In this document: positions 8,529 to 20,299 of the stretch, in pieces
Numbering within the stretch: the stretch's first letter is position 1
Layout of the letters: the number at the start of each line of letters is the position of its first letter
Assembly: GCA_019414245.1 (NCBI GenBank)
Contig: DXMK01000004.1
Location: 124,001 to 188,000, forward strand
Reading direction: 5' to 3'
Source: Collinsella sp.
Lineage (GTDB): Bacteria > Actinomycetota > Coriobacteriia > Coriobacteriales > Coriobacteriaceae
DNA: 64,000 nt
Notes under the pieces: generated by a model
What the model was told of the DNA's origin: nothing
The model's input: only the letters and a program-made list of their open reading frames with translations
Databases searched by the model: none
Translations under genes and position numbers: made by a program

Positions 8529-9467
8529 ATGGCATCTCAAGTTGAGCTCACCCCATGCGGGGCCATGTTTGACATCTTTAAGCGCGCAGCGCATCTGAGC
8601 CATATCGAGCTGTGCGGCTTGGTGCTTTCGTCCCGTCCGCTCGCCGACGGCCGCAGCCCGCAGAGCCGAGCCGCCGATCGCTCTTGGGTTTCCCGCTTTA
8701 TCGTTCGCGCGCCGGTCGGCACGCTTCAGCAGCGCTACTTTGCCGAATACGGTACCTCGGCTGCGCGTATTATGTCGCAACTGGCCCTGCGCCAGCGCAA
8801 TCCCATGGACTCCACGGCTGTGATCAATATGGTGTGCGGCCCTGCAGGTGAACCGATGGTACGCGCGCTCGAAGAGTGCCATCAGGACACGAATCTCTAT
8901 CGCAACGCGCTCGATCGCCTGTCCCAGGCGGCGGAACTCATGCCCGCCGAGCGCGCCGAGGCCGTGCTGGTGCTGTTTGTCGCCGTCGGTTGTTCGGCGG
9001 ATGTGCGGTCCTCGGTGAACTATGCCATCGACTACGCGCACGCGACCTGTGGCGGAGGCACCTCCACGCCGCGTTCGCTTGGCATGTCGATGACCGCGGG
9101 CGAACGCGAACCCGCTCCGGCGCACCCCTTGGGCTTGCTGCGCGTACAAAACAGTTTTGTCGTGAGCGCCCCGCGCTGGATTCAGCCGAGTGAGCAGGGT
9201 GTTGAGATTGGTGCGCTGGCCACTGGTGAGGGCGATATTACCGACGTCGGCGACGATGTCTCGGCCCGCCATGCCCATATCTGGTGCGATGCTCAAAATA
9301 TCTGGCACGTCGAGGACTTGTCGTCCACCAACGGAACCGTGGTGGTAAACGGGGCCACGCGCGTCTGCATTCAGGTCGAGCCCGGCCGTTCCGCCCAACT
9401 CAATCCCGGCGACGAGCTCAAGCTCGGCGAATCCACTACCTACGCCATCCTCTTCGGTGCCCTCTAG
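8529..9467 (+). CDS. FHA domain protein
   Basis: 312 residues. The ATG has a perfect AAGGAGG nine bases upstream, inside the kinase gene end. The N-terminal 190 residues are helical and not recognised. The C-terminal 100 residues are an FHA phosphopeptide-binding domain with the family landmarks SARHAHIW and DLSSTNGTVVVNG. It is likely the phosphothreonine reader for the kinase encoded just upstream. The last third of this gene and about 120 bases beyond are present again, diverged, at 15781-16320. Confidence 0.82.
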   Translation: MASQVELTPCGAMFDIFKRAAHLSHIELCGLVLSSRPLADGRSPQSRAADRSWVSRFIVRAPVGTLQQRYFAEYGTSAARIMSQLALRQRNPMDSTAVINMVCGPAGEPMVRALEECHQDTNLYRNALDRLSQAAELMPAERAEAVLVLFVAVGCSADVRSSVNYAIDYAHATCGGGTSTPRSLGMSMTAGEREPAPAHPLGLLRVQNSFVVSAPRWIQPSEQGVEIGALATGEGDITDVGDDVSARHAHIWCDAQNIWHVEDLSSTNGTVVVNGATRVCIQVEPGRSAQLNPGDELKLGESTTYAILFGAL

Positions 9468-9586
9468 CCGGCAGATAGGGACGTTTCTTTTCTGCCGGCA
9501 CTTGGGGACACTCCTCGGCGCGCCAGAGCCAGTCGCCCGGGGATGGAGGGGCCATTTTGGCCCTTGGCGGTCAGTCGGGGCGAAAC
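9036..9586 (+). repeat. direct repeat copy 1 (FHA gene 3' end plus downstream DNA)
   Basis: Homologous to 15781-16320. The match covers the FHA domain coding sequence and a shared non-coding tail. The tail includes a 9-bp stem (GCCGGCAGA, arms 9467-9475 and 9491-9499) and the words CTTGGGGACACTCC and GCCCTTGGCGGTCAGTCG. By eye the copies differ at roughly one base in ten and by small indels. The DNA between the copies is the AT-richer RiPP island. Confidence 0.85.
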
Positions 9587-9739
9587 TAGAAGATCTTTCC
9601 GATTCGCGGCTGTTCATGCTTGTAGAGCATCTAAAACAATAGGATGTTATTCTGGAATATGCCGGGTGCGTGAACTTGCCTGTCTTAGCCTTAATAAGGT
9701 ATAGGGGAGTTTGGCTCAGGGGTTCCGTCTTGTTCTTCA

Positions 9740-10417
9740 GCGCAGTATTGTGGGACAGATTTGCTGAGATTGGCGCCTTACACCGCAGAGCGCACGGAAG
9801 GCTCTCGATTTGTGTTCTGGCCCCAGAATACAGGGCCTGATACTTACCAACTGTGGCATGGATGTAACATCTGTAGAAATCAACCCTTTTGTTGTCGACC
9901 TTTGTAAGAAAAACACTGCCATCAACTCTTTGGATGACGAAACTAGGGTGCTTGAGGGGAGCCTTTACTCCCCTCTGAGAGATGACTCATGTTTTTCGCT
10001 TGTCGTTGTGAATCCTCCGTTACTGCCGATTCCGGATGAGATTCCTTATCCCTTCGTTTGAGATGGAGGACAATCGGGTCTGGATAAAACACTTCGTATT
10101 CTTAAGGGTGGCGATACGCATTTAGAGAAAAACGGTAAATACTGCTAATAGGGGTGACGACGATGGTGCAGGGGCGACCCGCGATGCTCTCATCAATACG
10201 TCGGATACTTGGGAAATCAGGTCTAGATGCATGTATGATGATGCTGTGTGGCTATTCAATTAATCCGCGTTCCGAATGGGTGCAGGGTATAGCTGCGACA
10301 TCGTATGCTTTTGACCCGGCGCGATACTCAGATATTTCTGAGGCGGTTGACGAAGTTTATACGCACTATGCCGCGCAAGGCGTTTCGGAAGTTTGCACAT
10401 CTACGTTACGGGCTTAG
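9740..10417 (+). pseudogene. frameshifted class I SAM-dependent methyltransferase
   Basis: Methyltransferase pieces lie in different frames: PYTAERTEGSR, then CSGPRIQGLILTNCGMDVTSVEINP (motif I and the acidic end of strand 2), then VVVNPPLLP (motif IV NPP). After a frameshift near 10060 comes DGGQSGLDKTLRILKGG, and after another near 10140 LLIGVTTMVQG and the C-terminal segment ending at 10417. At least two or three frame changes and an in-frame stop make it non-functional as one protein. The NPP motif fits N- or Q-methylating or related enzymes, but the substrate is unknown. It lies at the left end of the island. Confidence 0.7.
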
Positions 10418-10542
10418 GTTTCTTCAAGCGAGCAGGCCGGTTGCGTTATTTCGAGCGATTTTTCTAGTCTAGACGACAAAAGGCAAAGGATTTGATGGGT
10501 ATAAAACGCGGACGTTTGTGGGCGGATGCTCAAATCTATTGT

Positions 10543-10586
10543 GGCAATCGGGCGGTTGAAAAAGATATTTCAACCGCCCGATTGCC
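10543..10586. terminator. strong hairpin upstream of the ABC transporter
   Basis: A perfect 19-bp inverted repeat (arms 10543-10561 and 10568-10586) with a 6-base loop. No T-run follows. It lies in the 315-base gap between the broken methyltransferase and the ABC transporter and could be a terminator or leader structure. The rest of that gap shows no gene. Confidence 0.45.
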
Positions 10587-10732
10587 AGGTTCGTCGGAGG
10601 AGATGTCCGATTCCGACTCTCTTGTAGGAAGAGCTTGAGATCGTATTGGCCCAAGGCAATCTTAAAGCAGTCTCATTGGCAAATCTTCGCTCCTGTTGTG
10701 TTGAGGTGTAAGGTATCAGTGATTGATGTTTT

Positions 10733-12385
10733 GTGGCGGGTAGATTGGGGCCTTCCTTGATTCGATGCGTTCTCTCGAGGTTCATCAGAGCAAAAGGGGC
10801 TTTCGTCTTCATTGCTATCACGGTGATTGGAACCGCTCTCTCCTATGCCATGCCATACGTGAACGGGAAATTCTTAGATTTTCTTCTCGGTAACCGCAGC
10901 GAAAGAGACGCCGTACTCTTCGCGCTCCTGGTTGCGTCAATAGGAGTTTTCTCCACCCTCTTTACTTATTTTGCAGGAACACTTTCCATTCGCATAACCA
11001 CGAGACTTTCCTTTGATCTTCTCAGGGAGGCCGTCTTGCGTTTTGAAAGAGACGATTACTTGGTGAGTCGGACCATCGATCCAGCCTATACAACGCAACG
11101 GATTATTTCCGACTCCAGCGTGGTCTCATCCTTCGTTTTGGCGAATTTTATCAGTGCGCCGCTGTCCATTGTAGCCATTCCCATCGTATTGCTTATCATA
11201 TGGTCAATTGATTCAACTCTCGCGGTGTTTTCCATCATTCTCCTCATCGTGTATTTCTGTGTAATTACTGGGTTGAGGAAACTTTTGTATAGGGTCACGT
11301 ATGAGAAGAAAGAGGCGGACAGCGCCTTTTACGCCGCAATTGCATCGCAGCTTAATCAGATTCTCAACATTCAACTGACATCTTCGTACGGCAAGAGCGA
11401 ACAAGCGCTCGACGCTGGGTTTAAGAGCTATTTTCCCAAAGTTTTGCGCTCCGGAAAGCTATCATATTCTCTGACATCGCTCGATGGTCTTTTCGCAGCG
11501 TTGTTTCAAGCGGTGATACTTGTTGTTTCCGGAGTACGAATCATTAACGGAACTATGTCAATAGGCGAGTACACTATCATCGGTACATACTTCGCGGTTC
11601 TCTTTAAGACTTTGAAAAGTATGATGTCATTGTTCAAATCCTATCAAGATGCCAAAGCATCATGGGATAGGACGGCTATCGCGACGAGAGAAAAGGAGAG
11701 ATCGGGGTGGAATCGGACCGATTTAGCTAAACTCGATGAAATAAATGACATTTCGGTATCTGATTTGGAATTCTCGGTTGCCCTTCCAGACGGATCTGTC
11801 CGAGAGGTCCTCGGCGGGTTTTCTTTCAAGTTTTCCGGTCCTGGTACATATTGCATAGTTGGGGAAAACGGAAGAGGCAAGACGTCACTTCTTTACTTGA
11901 TGCTCGGGCTATACTCATCGAAAGGCAAAGTAAAATACAACGGCGTGCCAATCGAAGAATGCGACTTGGATTACATACGTGCGAGAGAGATATCGTGCTG
12001 CCCACAGTCGTGCTTCGCGCCGGACGAAACGGTGAAAGAGCTGTTAGAGTATTTCGACACGCCCTTTTCTTCCTATCACCGGGGTGTAGATGGCCTACTT
12101 TCGCTGGAAAACAGCGTGAAGGAGTTGCTCGGGAAACGTTGCTCCGCGCTTTCGGGCGGTGAGCTGCGCCGAGTGTACTTATGGTCGGCGATTTCACGCA
12201 AGTCGTCAGTTTTGGTACTCGACGAGCCCACGACTGGGTTAGACGCTGTAAGCCGCGCCGAGCTTGCGGCCTATGTTAAGCGCAACAAGCAAAGCCAGCT
12301 GATCATCGTTGTCTCTCACGATGACGAGATGGTCGGCGCGGTAGAAGGGGTAGTGGATTTAGGCAGCATGTACCAGGGTAAATGA
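10733..12385 (+). CDS. ABC transporter, fused permease and ATPase (putative peptide exporter)
   Basis: 550 residues from GTG 10733; an in-frame stop just upstream excludes an earlier start. About six hydrophobic segments fall in residues 20-300. The ATPase domain has Walker A GENGRGKT (377-384), a signature LSGGE (473-477) and Walker B VLVLDEP (493-499), followed by a switch His in VVSHDD. There is no N-terminal C39 peptidase domain, so it would not itself cleave a leader. It is convergent with the radical SAM/precursor operon in the same island and is the obvious export candidate. That substrate is inference. Base composition is AT-richer than the flanking chromosome. Confidence 0.82.
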   Translation: MAGRLGPSLIRCVLSRFIRAKGAFVFIAITVIGTALSYAMPYVNGKFLDFLLGNRSERDAVLFALLVASIGVFSTLFTYFAGTLSIRITTRLSFDLLREAVLRFERDDYLVSRTIDPAYTTQRIISDSSVVSSFVLANFISAPLSIVAIPIVLLIIWSIDSTLAVFSIILLIVYFCVITGLRKLLYRVTYEKKEADSAFYAAIASQLNQILNIQLTSSYGKSEQALDAGFKSYFPKVLRSGKLSYSLTSLDGLFAALFQAVILVVSGVRIINGTMSIGEYTIIGTYFAVLFKTLKSMMSLFKSYQDAKASWDRTAIATREKERSGWNRTDLAKLDEINDISVSDLEFSVALPDGSVREVLGGFSFKFSGPGTYCIVGENGRGKTSLLYLMLGLYSSKGKVKYNGVPIEECDLDYIRAREISCCPQSCFAPDETVKELLEYFDTPFSSYHRGVDGLLSLENSVKELLGKRCSALSGGELRRVYLWSAISRKSSVLVLDEPTTGLDAVSRAELAAYVKRNKQSQLIIVVSHDDEMVGAVEGVVDLGSMYQGK

Positions 12386-12756
12386 TGACAAGTGTAGTGC
12401 TACCCAACTGGCAGAGATAACAAAAAGGCGATGCAGATGCACGTAGCATTCAGGCGGTTCGGACTCGGTGCCTTCACGCCATCGCAACGCTTTCAGATAT
12501 AGTTCTCGTTCTCTTACTAAAGGAAACTTTAGTCTACGTCATCTTGTCGAGACAGAGGTGAAGCGAAGTGTTGTCGCGACGTATCTTATTCCAGGTGGCT
12601 CAGTATCAGCGTGAGAATCGCACCAAAGTGTACTTACGATTCTCGTGTCCCACGGACAACATGAGCTGAGCATTGAGGTTCCACCCTTTGCTGCAACTAC
12701 ACGGGGTTGGACGGCAATGAATATGCCGGGCCGCATACCACGCGCAGCGGGGGTCC

Positions 12757-12882
12757 ATGTCCCAGTATGTTGCCTACAGCAGCCTCGATGTCCACGCACA
12801 CATCATCTCTGCCTTCGCGTTCAATCCATTTGCCGGAGAGTGCGAGGGTTGCCAGGCCGTAGAATTCGAGCCGAACAAATGA
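12757..12882 (+). pseudogene. possible remnant of an IS110-type transposase N-terminus
   Basis: A 41-codon frame begins MSQYVAYSSLDVHAHIISAF, which resembles the first DEDD strand of IS110-family transposases (Y-x-GLDVH). It stops after 41 codons with no continuation recognised. The rest of the 12386-12976 gap shows no supported gene. Confidence 0.35.
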
Positions 12883-12976
12883 AATGCGGTATCAGCGCAT
12901 AGGATTAAACTGACGATTGCTTTGCACTGAGAATACGCTTGGAAAGCCGCTATGGGTGGCGGCCCGGGTTAAATAG

Positions 12977-13022
12977 AGAAGCCCGTCCGATCACTTTCAT
13001 GTGGCGAACGGTCGGGCTTCTT
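12977..13022 (-). terminator. terminator of the radical SAM/precursor operon
   Basis: Inverted repeat with outer arms AGAAGCCCG (12977-12985) and CGGGCTTCT (13014-13022), and further pairing inside. It is followed on the minus strand by a T-containing stretch and lies 64 bases after the last small gene of the operon. Confidence 0.6.
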
Positions 13023-13085
13023 ATTCCACTTGCCAATGCTCGGCTCATATTGGAAGAAAGCTACGCTAATGTTTGCGTGACACTC

Positions 13086-13193
13086 CTATTTTCTCCGAAG
13101 AAAGAGTCGGATAATGAAGAATAGAATTAAAAAAGGTGCCAGATATAACGCAAGTATAAAGGCTAATCCAACGAGACCTTGCAATAATGGCAT
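13086..13193 (-). CDS. 35-residue hydrophobic membrane peptide
   Basis: Small gene with a strong ribosome site (GGGAGG, four bases before ATG 13193). The peptide is almost entirely one membrane helix (LVGLAFILALYLAPFLILFF) and ends in basic RLFLRRK, so it should insert with a cytoplasmic C-terminus. It follows the second precursor gene by 78 bases and precedes the operon terminator. The position suggests an immunity, export-helper or signalling role for the RiPP system, but no homologue is recognised. Confidence 0.55.
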   Translation of the reverse strand: MPLLQGLVGLAFILALYLAPFLILFFIIRLFLRRK

Positions 13194-13271
13194 AACTCCT
13201 CCCAGACACGAGATTTTGGTATTTGTTCCCATCTTATTCTGAATTGGACCAAATAGTTCCTAGCCACAAAA

Positions 13272-13451
13272 CTACTCGTCAACTGGATCGCACCAATCTG
13301 CTGGCAAAACACAGCTTGATTCTTTATCGACATAGCACCAATCCGCAACAGGGCACTCGGCGATGTCGTAAAAATTGCATATATCAACTCCAAGACAACA
13401 AGGCTCAACGGGAGGATGTTCATTTGAACCAACAGGATGGATATGCTTCAT
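13272..13451 (-). CDS. Cys-rich RiPP precursor peptide A2
   Basis: 59 residues, ATG at 13451 with GAGGAG about six bases upstream. It begins MKHIHPVGSN, the same leader start as the neighbouring gene. It carries seven Cys (18, 19, 25, 33, 39, 47, 54). Six of them pair with a following Asp: CLGVD, CNFYD, CPVAD, CYVD, CVLPAD and CDPVD. In freyrasin-type ranthipeptides a radical SAM enzyme joins Cys sulfur to the beta carbon of such Asp residues, so this layout predicts up to six thioether rings. It sits 30 bases downstream of precursor A1 and in the same operon as the maturase gene. Homology to named families was not checked. Confidence 0.75.
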   Translation of the reverse strand: MKHIHPVGSNEHPPVEPCCLGVDICNFYDIAECPVADWCYVDKESSCVLPADWCDPVDE

Positions 13452-13481
13452 AACAGCTCCTCACCTTAATCCAATTAGAGA

Positions 13482-13685
13482 CTACGTTTGATCAATGCCA
13501 CAGTGATCTACAACGCAGATGCTGCCGCCATCCATGTCATAGTCGCAGTAATCGTATGCACCACAGCCATCTGCTTTATCATAAACAGTACAGATGTCAG
13601 TAATGCCCAAGAGGCAGTCAAAAGACATCGGCTTCACGCCTGCCTCGTCGCCACTTCCTGGATTAATCGGATGAATATGCTTCAC
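13482..13685 (-). CDS. Cys-rich RiPP precursor peptide A1
   Basis: 67 residues from GTG 13685, chosen because GGGAGG lies just upstream and the peptide then starts (M)KHIHPINPGS, matching A2. The leader is about 22 residues. The core has six Cys (24, 32, 41, 47, 57, 62), each followed by Asp: CLLGITD, CTVYD, CGAYD, CDYD, CVVD and CGID. A longer upstream frame exists but has no ribosome site and breaks the match with A2. A radical SAM/SPASM maturase lies upstream on the same strand. The peptide is a paralogue of A2 with similar Cys spacing but little other identity in the core, as expected for natural product precursors. Confidence 0.75.
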   Translation of the reverse strand: MKHIHPINPGSGDEAGVKPMSFDCLLGITDICTVYDKADGCGAYDYCDYDMDGGSICVVDHCGIDQT

Positions 13686-13723
13686 GACTACCTCCCTTTG
13701 AGTGCAGAAAAACCTCAATATTG

Positions 13724-13752
13724 TGTATAACAAACCAAGATGTCTAGTTCAC
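13724..13752 (-). promoter_or_regulatory. possible promoter of the precursor genes
   Basis: On the minus strand a TATACA -10 box (13729-13724) is preceded, after 17 bases, by GTGAAC (13752-13747), which matches the -35 consensus at three of six positions. It would give the precursors a transcript separate from and stronger than that of the maturase. Prediction only. Confidence 0.35.
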
Positions 13753-13854
13753 CATATTTCTAGAATGGTTTCGGCGAACGTAGCAACAAGCTTCGCAGAC
13801 GGTAATCAGAAGAACGAACACCTCCACAATGGTGACAGCAATGCGCTGAACCGC

Positions 13855-15213
13855 TTATTCCGATACAGTAGCTTCTCGTTGATTTTTCTCCTGCGAAGAT
13901 GAGTGGCGGGAAATAAGGTCAAAAGCCATCTCGTAGCACATTTTTCTATATTCACATGATGCAGGGTGTAGACTCTTGGGCAAGTAGCCGTGCTCGCCTG
14001 CAGCCTCCCAGCTACAGCCCCCACCACAGAAAGACCGAGCCCAACAGTCCGTACAGTCAATTCTTTTTTCGACACCCTGACTCCAGTTTTCAATATACCT
14101 AGTTTCGTCAATTCCGGTGACGATGTTGCCCATTTTGAATCGCATCATCCCGACAAACCTGTGACAGGGGTATACGTCCCCTTCGGGAGTCACGGAAATA
14201 AAACGCCTGCCAGCCCCGCATCCGACAAAGGCGATCCTGTTGCTCATAATCAAATCAACTGCAGTTTTCAATGTTCTAAACAAGGGCTTTTCCCCTTGAT
14301 CAATCTGTTTGAGATATTGATCCGCCAAATCTATTAGGCCCGCCCTGATTTTGTTTAATGAGTGTTCGTCGAGTTTGATATTCTCATCGAATGAGCTCAC
14401 GGGCGAGAAGTAAATCCTTCTGAAGCCCATCTCTTTAAACTGAAGATAGTCTTCAACAAGGTTACAGTTATTATTTGTTAAGGTCGCTCTTGCGCCGAAG
14501 GGGAACGACTCGGAAAAACGACGAACGTTTTTGTCGATATCGGAGAAAGAGCCGCCTCCCGTCTTGTACGGGCGCGATGCATCGTGCTTGCATCCTGTAC
14601 CATCGAGACTAATCAGAACAGAAAACCCGTGCTCCTTGAAAGAATTCACAGCAGTGTCATTCAAAAGCGTTCCGTTGGTCGTAATAGAATAGGTAAAGTT
14701 TCTATTGGGGTATATTCTTTTTGAATAGTCGACCGTTTTCCATATCAGCGGCTCGTTAATCATGGGTTCCCCACCAAAAAAGACGATCGCAAGCGTTTCG
14801 TTTTCCGATGAACTTGCGACGAGGTAGTCGACCGCCTTGAAGGCTATCTCGTCTGTCATCAGCAGAGGAGACGTTCCATAATCTCCTTTACCGGCAAAAC
14901 AGTAACTACAACCAAGGTTGCATGCATGTGAAACGTGGAGTTCGATGGATCTAAGTTTTCGAGGCGTGTCTTTTGTTAAGAAAGTCCGCTCAGACAATCG
15001 TTGATACTCATCAATGTCGTCTTCAAGTTCTGCTATGGTCGTTTGGTCGTAGCCTTTCGCAGCAAGTGACTTTGTTAGCAACTTCGAGTTGACCGTTCTT
15101 CCCGATGCTTCAAATATGCGAAGCGCATCTTCTGATGCTTGGTCAACCTGAAAGCAATTGCGAGTGACCTCATCGAAGCAGTAACGACGATCACTTACTG
15201 AGAAAAAATGCAT
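13855..15213 (-). CDS. radical SAM/SPASM peptide maturase
   Basis: 452 residues from ATG 15213, which has TGAGG about five bases upstream; a GTG at 15243 would add ten residues with a poor ribosome site. The N-terminus (MHFFSVSDRRYCFDE) resembles the small leader-binding region seen in Cys-rich-peptide maturases. The radical SAM cluster is CNLGCSYC (Cys 98, 102, 105), followed by FFGGEP (SAM binding). The C-terminal third has many Cys (CGAGRR, VYPCHRF, IDCTDCWARSFCGGGC, ASCEYRKMC), as expected of a SPASM domain carrying auxiliary 4Fe-4S clusters. Such enzymes install Cys thioether links in sactipeptides and ranthipeptides. The adjacent precursors with Cys-x(2-5)-Asp motifs point to the ranthipeptide class (PapB/freyrasin-like), which is inference. 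Confidence 0.88.
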   Translation of the reverse strand: MHFFSVSDRRYCFDEVTRNCFQVDQASEDALRIFEASGRTVNSKLLTKSLAAKGYDQTTIAELEDDIDEYQRLSERTFLTKDTPRKLRSIELHVSHACNLGCSYCFAGKGDYGTSPLLMTDEIAFKAVDYLVASSSENETLAIVFFGGEPMINEPLIWKTVDYSKRIYPNRNFTYSITTNGTLLNDTAVNSFKEHGFSVLISLDGTGCKHDASRPYKTGGGSFSDIDKNVRRFSESFPFGARATLTNNNCNLVEDYLQFKEMGFRRIYFSPVSSFDENIKLDEHSLNKIRAGLIDLADQYLKQIDQGEKPLFRTLKTAVDLIMSNRIAFVGCGAGRRFISVTPEGDVYPCHRFVGMMRFKMGNIVTGIDETRYIENWSQGVEKRIDCTDCWARSFCGGGCSWEAAGEHGYLPKSLHPASCEYRKMCYEMAFDLISRHSSSQEKNQREATVSE

Positions 15214-15780
15214 ACGTTCCTCAATTTCATGCTGGACTGGCACTAACCTTGTTTATTGTTGCGCAGCTATAAAAAACCACCAGCGGGGATTCGGTGTGCG
15301 GCCCAATCGGACTCCCAAAAGGTTCTATTTGAGACTGGCAAGCTTTGTGTTGTTGGCACTTCGACAGCGCTCTTTATTCCAACATGGAGCCTCGCAGTTT
15401 GAGTCGACTTGCCTCTGGAAGGTCCGATCTTAACTTGATTTAGGATGAAAACAGATTACAGGCGCGCTCCTCTAGAAAGAAAGGAAACCAATCGCCGCCT
15501 TTCACCAGGAAAGTTTTTATAGCCCACCTCGAGCAAAATGAAAGATGCGAGAGCGATTGGGGAACAACGCGAATCTCCCCTTTTGGGTGGGAGCGAGCCT
15601 TCAGCCACCGGCGAACGACTCGCCCTGGTCAGAATCTGGAAGTGGTGCCGGGCCGCTTGGGCCTCCCCGGTGACTTCGTGGGGCTTACCTGCCTGACGTC
15701 GAGGAGTACATCCGCAAGATTCGTTCCCTATGCCGTTTGCTCTCACGCCCGCCTTAGTTCCAAGTCGGGCGAGCCGCCGC
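15214..15780. other. gap with no supported gene at the right end of the island
   Basis: About 570 bases between the maturase start and the FHA fragment. It should hold the maturase promoter. Short coding-like scraps are present (for example AYLPDVEEYIRKI near 15690 and GRLGLPGDF near 15655), in different frames and broken by stops, which suggests decayed genes. No family could be assigned. Confidence 0.4.
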
Positions 15781-16203
15781 GCTCATGCGACCCGTGGCGG
15801 CGACACGTCGACGCCGCGCTCGCTGAGCACATCTTCGGTCGCGGGCGAGCACGAGGTCGCGCCGGCGCATCCGCTGGGACTGCTGTGCGTGCAAAACGGC
15901 TACGTGGTGAGCGTCCCGCGCTGGATTCAGCCGAGTGAGGAAGGCGTTGAGATCGGCGCGCTGGCAACGGGGGAGGGCGGCATCACCGACGACGTCTCGG
16001 CCCGCCATGCCCATATCTGGTGCGACGATTCTGGCACATGGTTTGTCGAGGACCTGTCATCCACGAACGGCACCGTGGTGGTAAACGGGGCCACGAGCGT
16101 GTGTATTCAAGTAGAGCCCGGTCGCTCCGCCCAGCTCAACCCCGGCGACGAGCTCAAGCTCGGCGAATCCACTACCTACGCCATCCTCTTCGGTGCCCTC
16201 TAG
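15781..16203 (+). pseudogene. truncated second copy of the FHA gene
   Basis: Encodes the last 140 residues or so of the FHA protein, including SARHAHIW and DLSSTNGTVVVNG, and ends with the same LGESTTYAILFGAL tail. The N-terminal 190 residues are missing. Homology starts abruptly at a GCT codon at 15781. A short frame from ATG 15730 could express the FHA domain alone, but it lacks a good ribosome site. The copy differs from the one at 9036-9467 by many substitutions and by loss of two codons. Confidence 0.75.
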
Positions 16204-16320
16204 CCGGCAGATAGGGACGCTCCTTTTCTGCCGGCACTTGGGGACACTCCTTGGCGCGTCAGAGCCGATTGCCCGGGAACACAGGGACCATTTGGCCCTT
16301 GGCGGTCAGTCGAGGTAAAC
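15781..16320 (+). repeat. direct repeat copy 2 (FHA 3' end plus downstream DNA)
   Basis: Partner of 9036-9586. The shared tail includes the GCCGGCAGA stem (arms 16203-16211 and 16227-16235). Together the two copies bracket the RiPP island. Confidence 0.85.
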
Positions 16321-16653
16321 CTTTACCGCCCGCCTATATTTGCCGCTATTACACTTGACGGCGGGGTACAATAAACCCGCATGCGGATTTTCGTTGCGGG
16401 CGCCTCCCATCGCCGGGGCGTGCCCGGGAGCATCCGGCATGCGGCCTTTGCGGCGCTCGGTCATGTGCAAGACGGGTAGCTGGGCTTGTGGAGCGCGTGC
16501 AGCCCTCCTCGCCTCGGCATGCCTTCTCTCCACGCCATGTACCTGCTGCTGAGCCTGCCTGCCAGATGATTGGAAGCAACAGCGAAAATCCCATCACGCC
16601 AACATCCCGGCGATCGCCGGGGCCTGTATACCTATATGAGAGGAGAGGGGTAT
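16321..16653 (+). other. leader region of nifJ
   Basis: About 330 bases with no supported gene. A TACAAT -10-like box lies near 16369, and several GC-rich hairpins follow, so nifJ may have a 5' leader of roughly 270 bases. No known riboswitch or small RNA was recognised. Confidence 0.35.
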
Positions 16654-20193
<3,540 letters not shown>

Positions 20194-20244
20194 GTCTCCC
20201 ACCGCAGGATCTGAGGGCTAACCTTCGCGGACGTCCTCGGACAT

Positions 20245-20287
20245 GAAAGAACCCCCGCTGCGCACAACGTGCGGCGGGGGTTCTTTC
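20245..20287 (+). terminator. nifJ terminator
   Basis: 14-bp perfect stem (GAAAGAACCCCCGC at 20245-20258 and its complement at 20274-20287). The descending arm ends in TTCTTTC. It lies 51 bases after the nifJ stop and just inside the inverted repeat of the IS110 region. Confidence 0.75.
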
Positions 20288-20299
20288 GTCCTGACGCTC

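Noticed and set aside
12539..12902. Short frames on both strands after the ABC transporter
   Set aside because: No ribosome sites and no recognisable domains, apart from the weak IS110-like start at 12757.
13163..13432. 89-codon frame overlapping precursor A2 in another phase
   Set aside because: It lacks a ribosome site, whereas the A2 frame has one, shares the MKHIHP leader with A1 and has the Cys/Asp pattern.
15640..15700. Hydrolase-like scrap GRLGLPGDF as a choloylglycine hydrolase fragment
   Set aside because: Too short and in a broken frame; chance similarity cannot be excluded.
16321..16653. Possible riboswitch or 6S RNA in the nifJ leader
   Set aside because: GC-rich hairpins are present, but no conserved motif of a known class was found.
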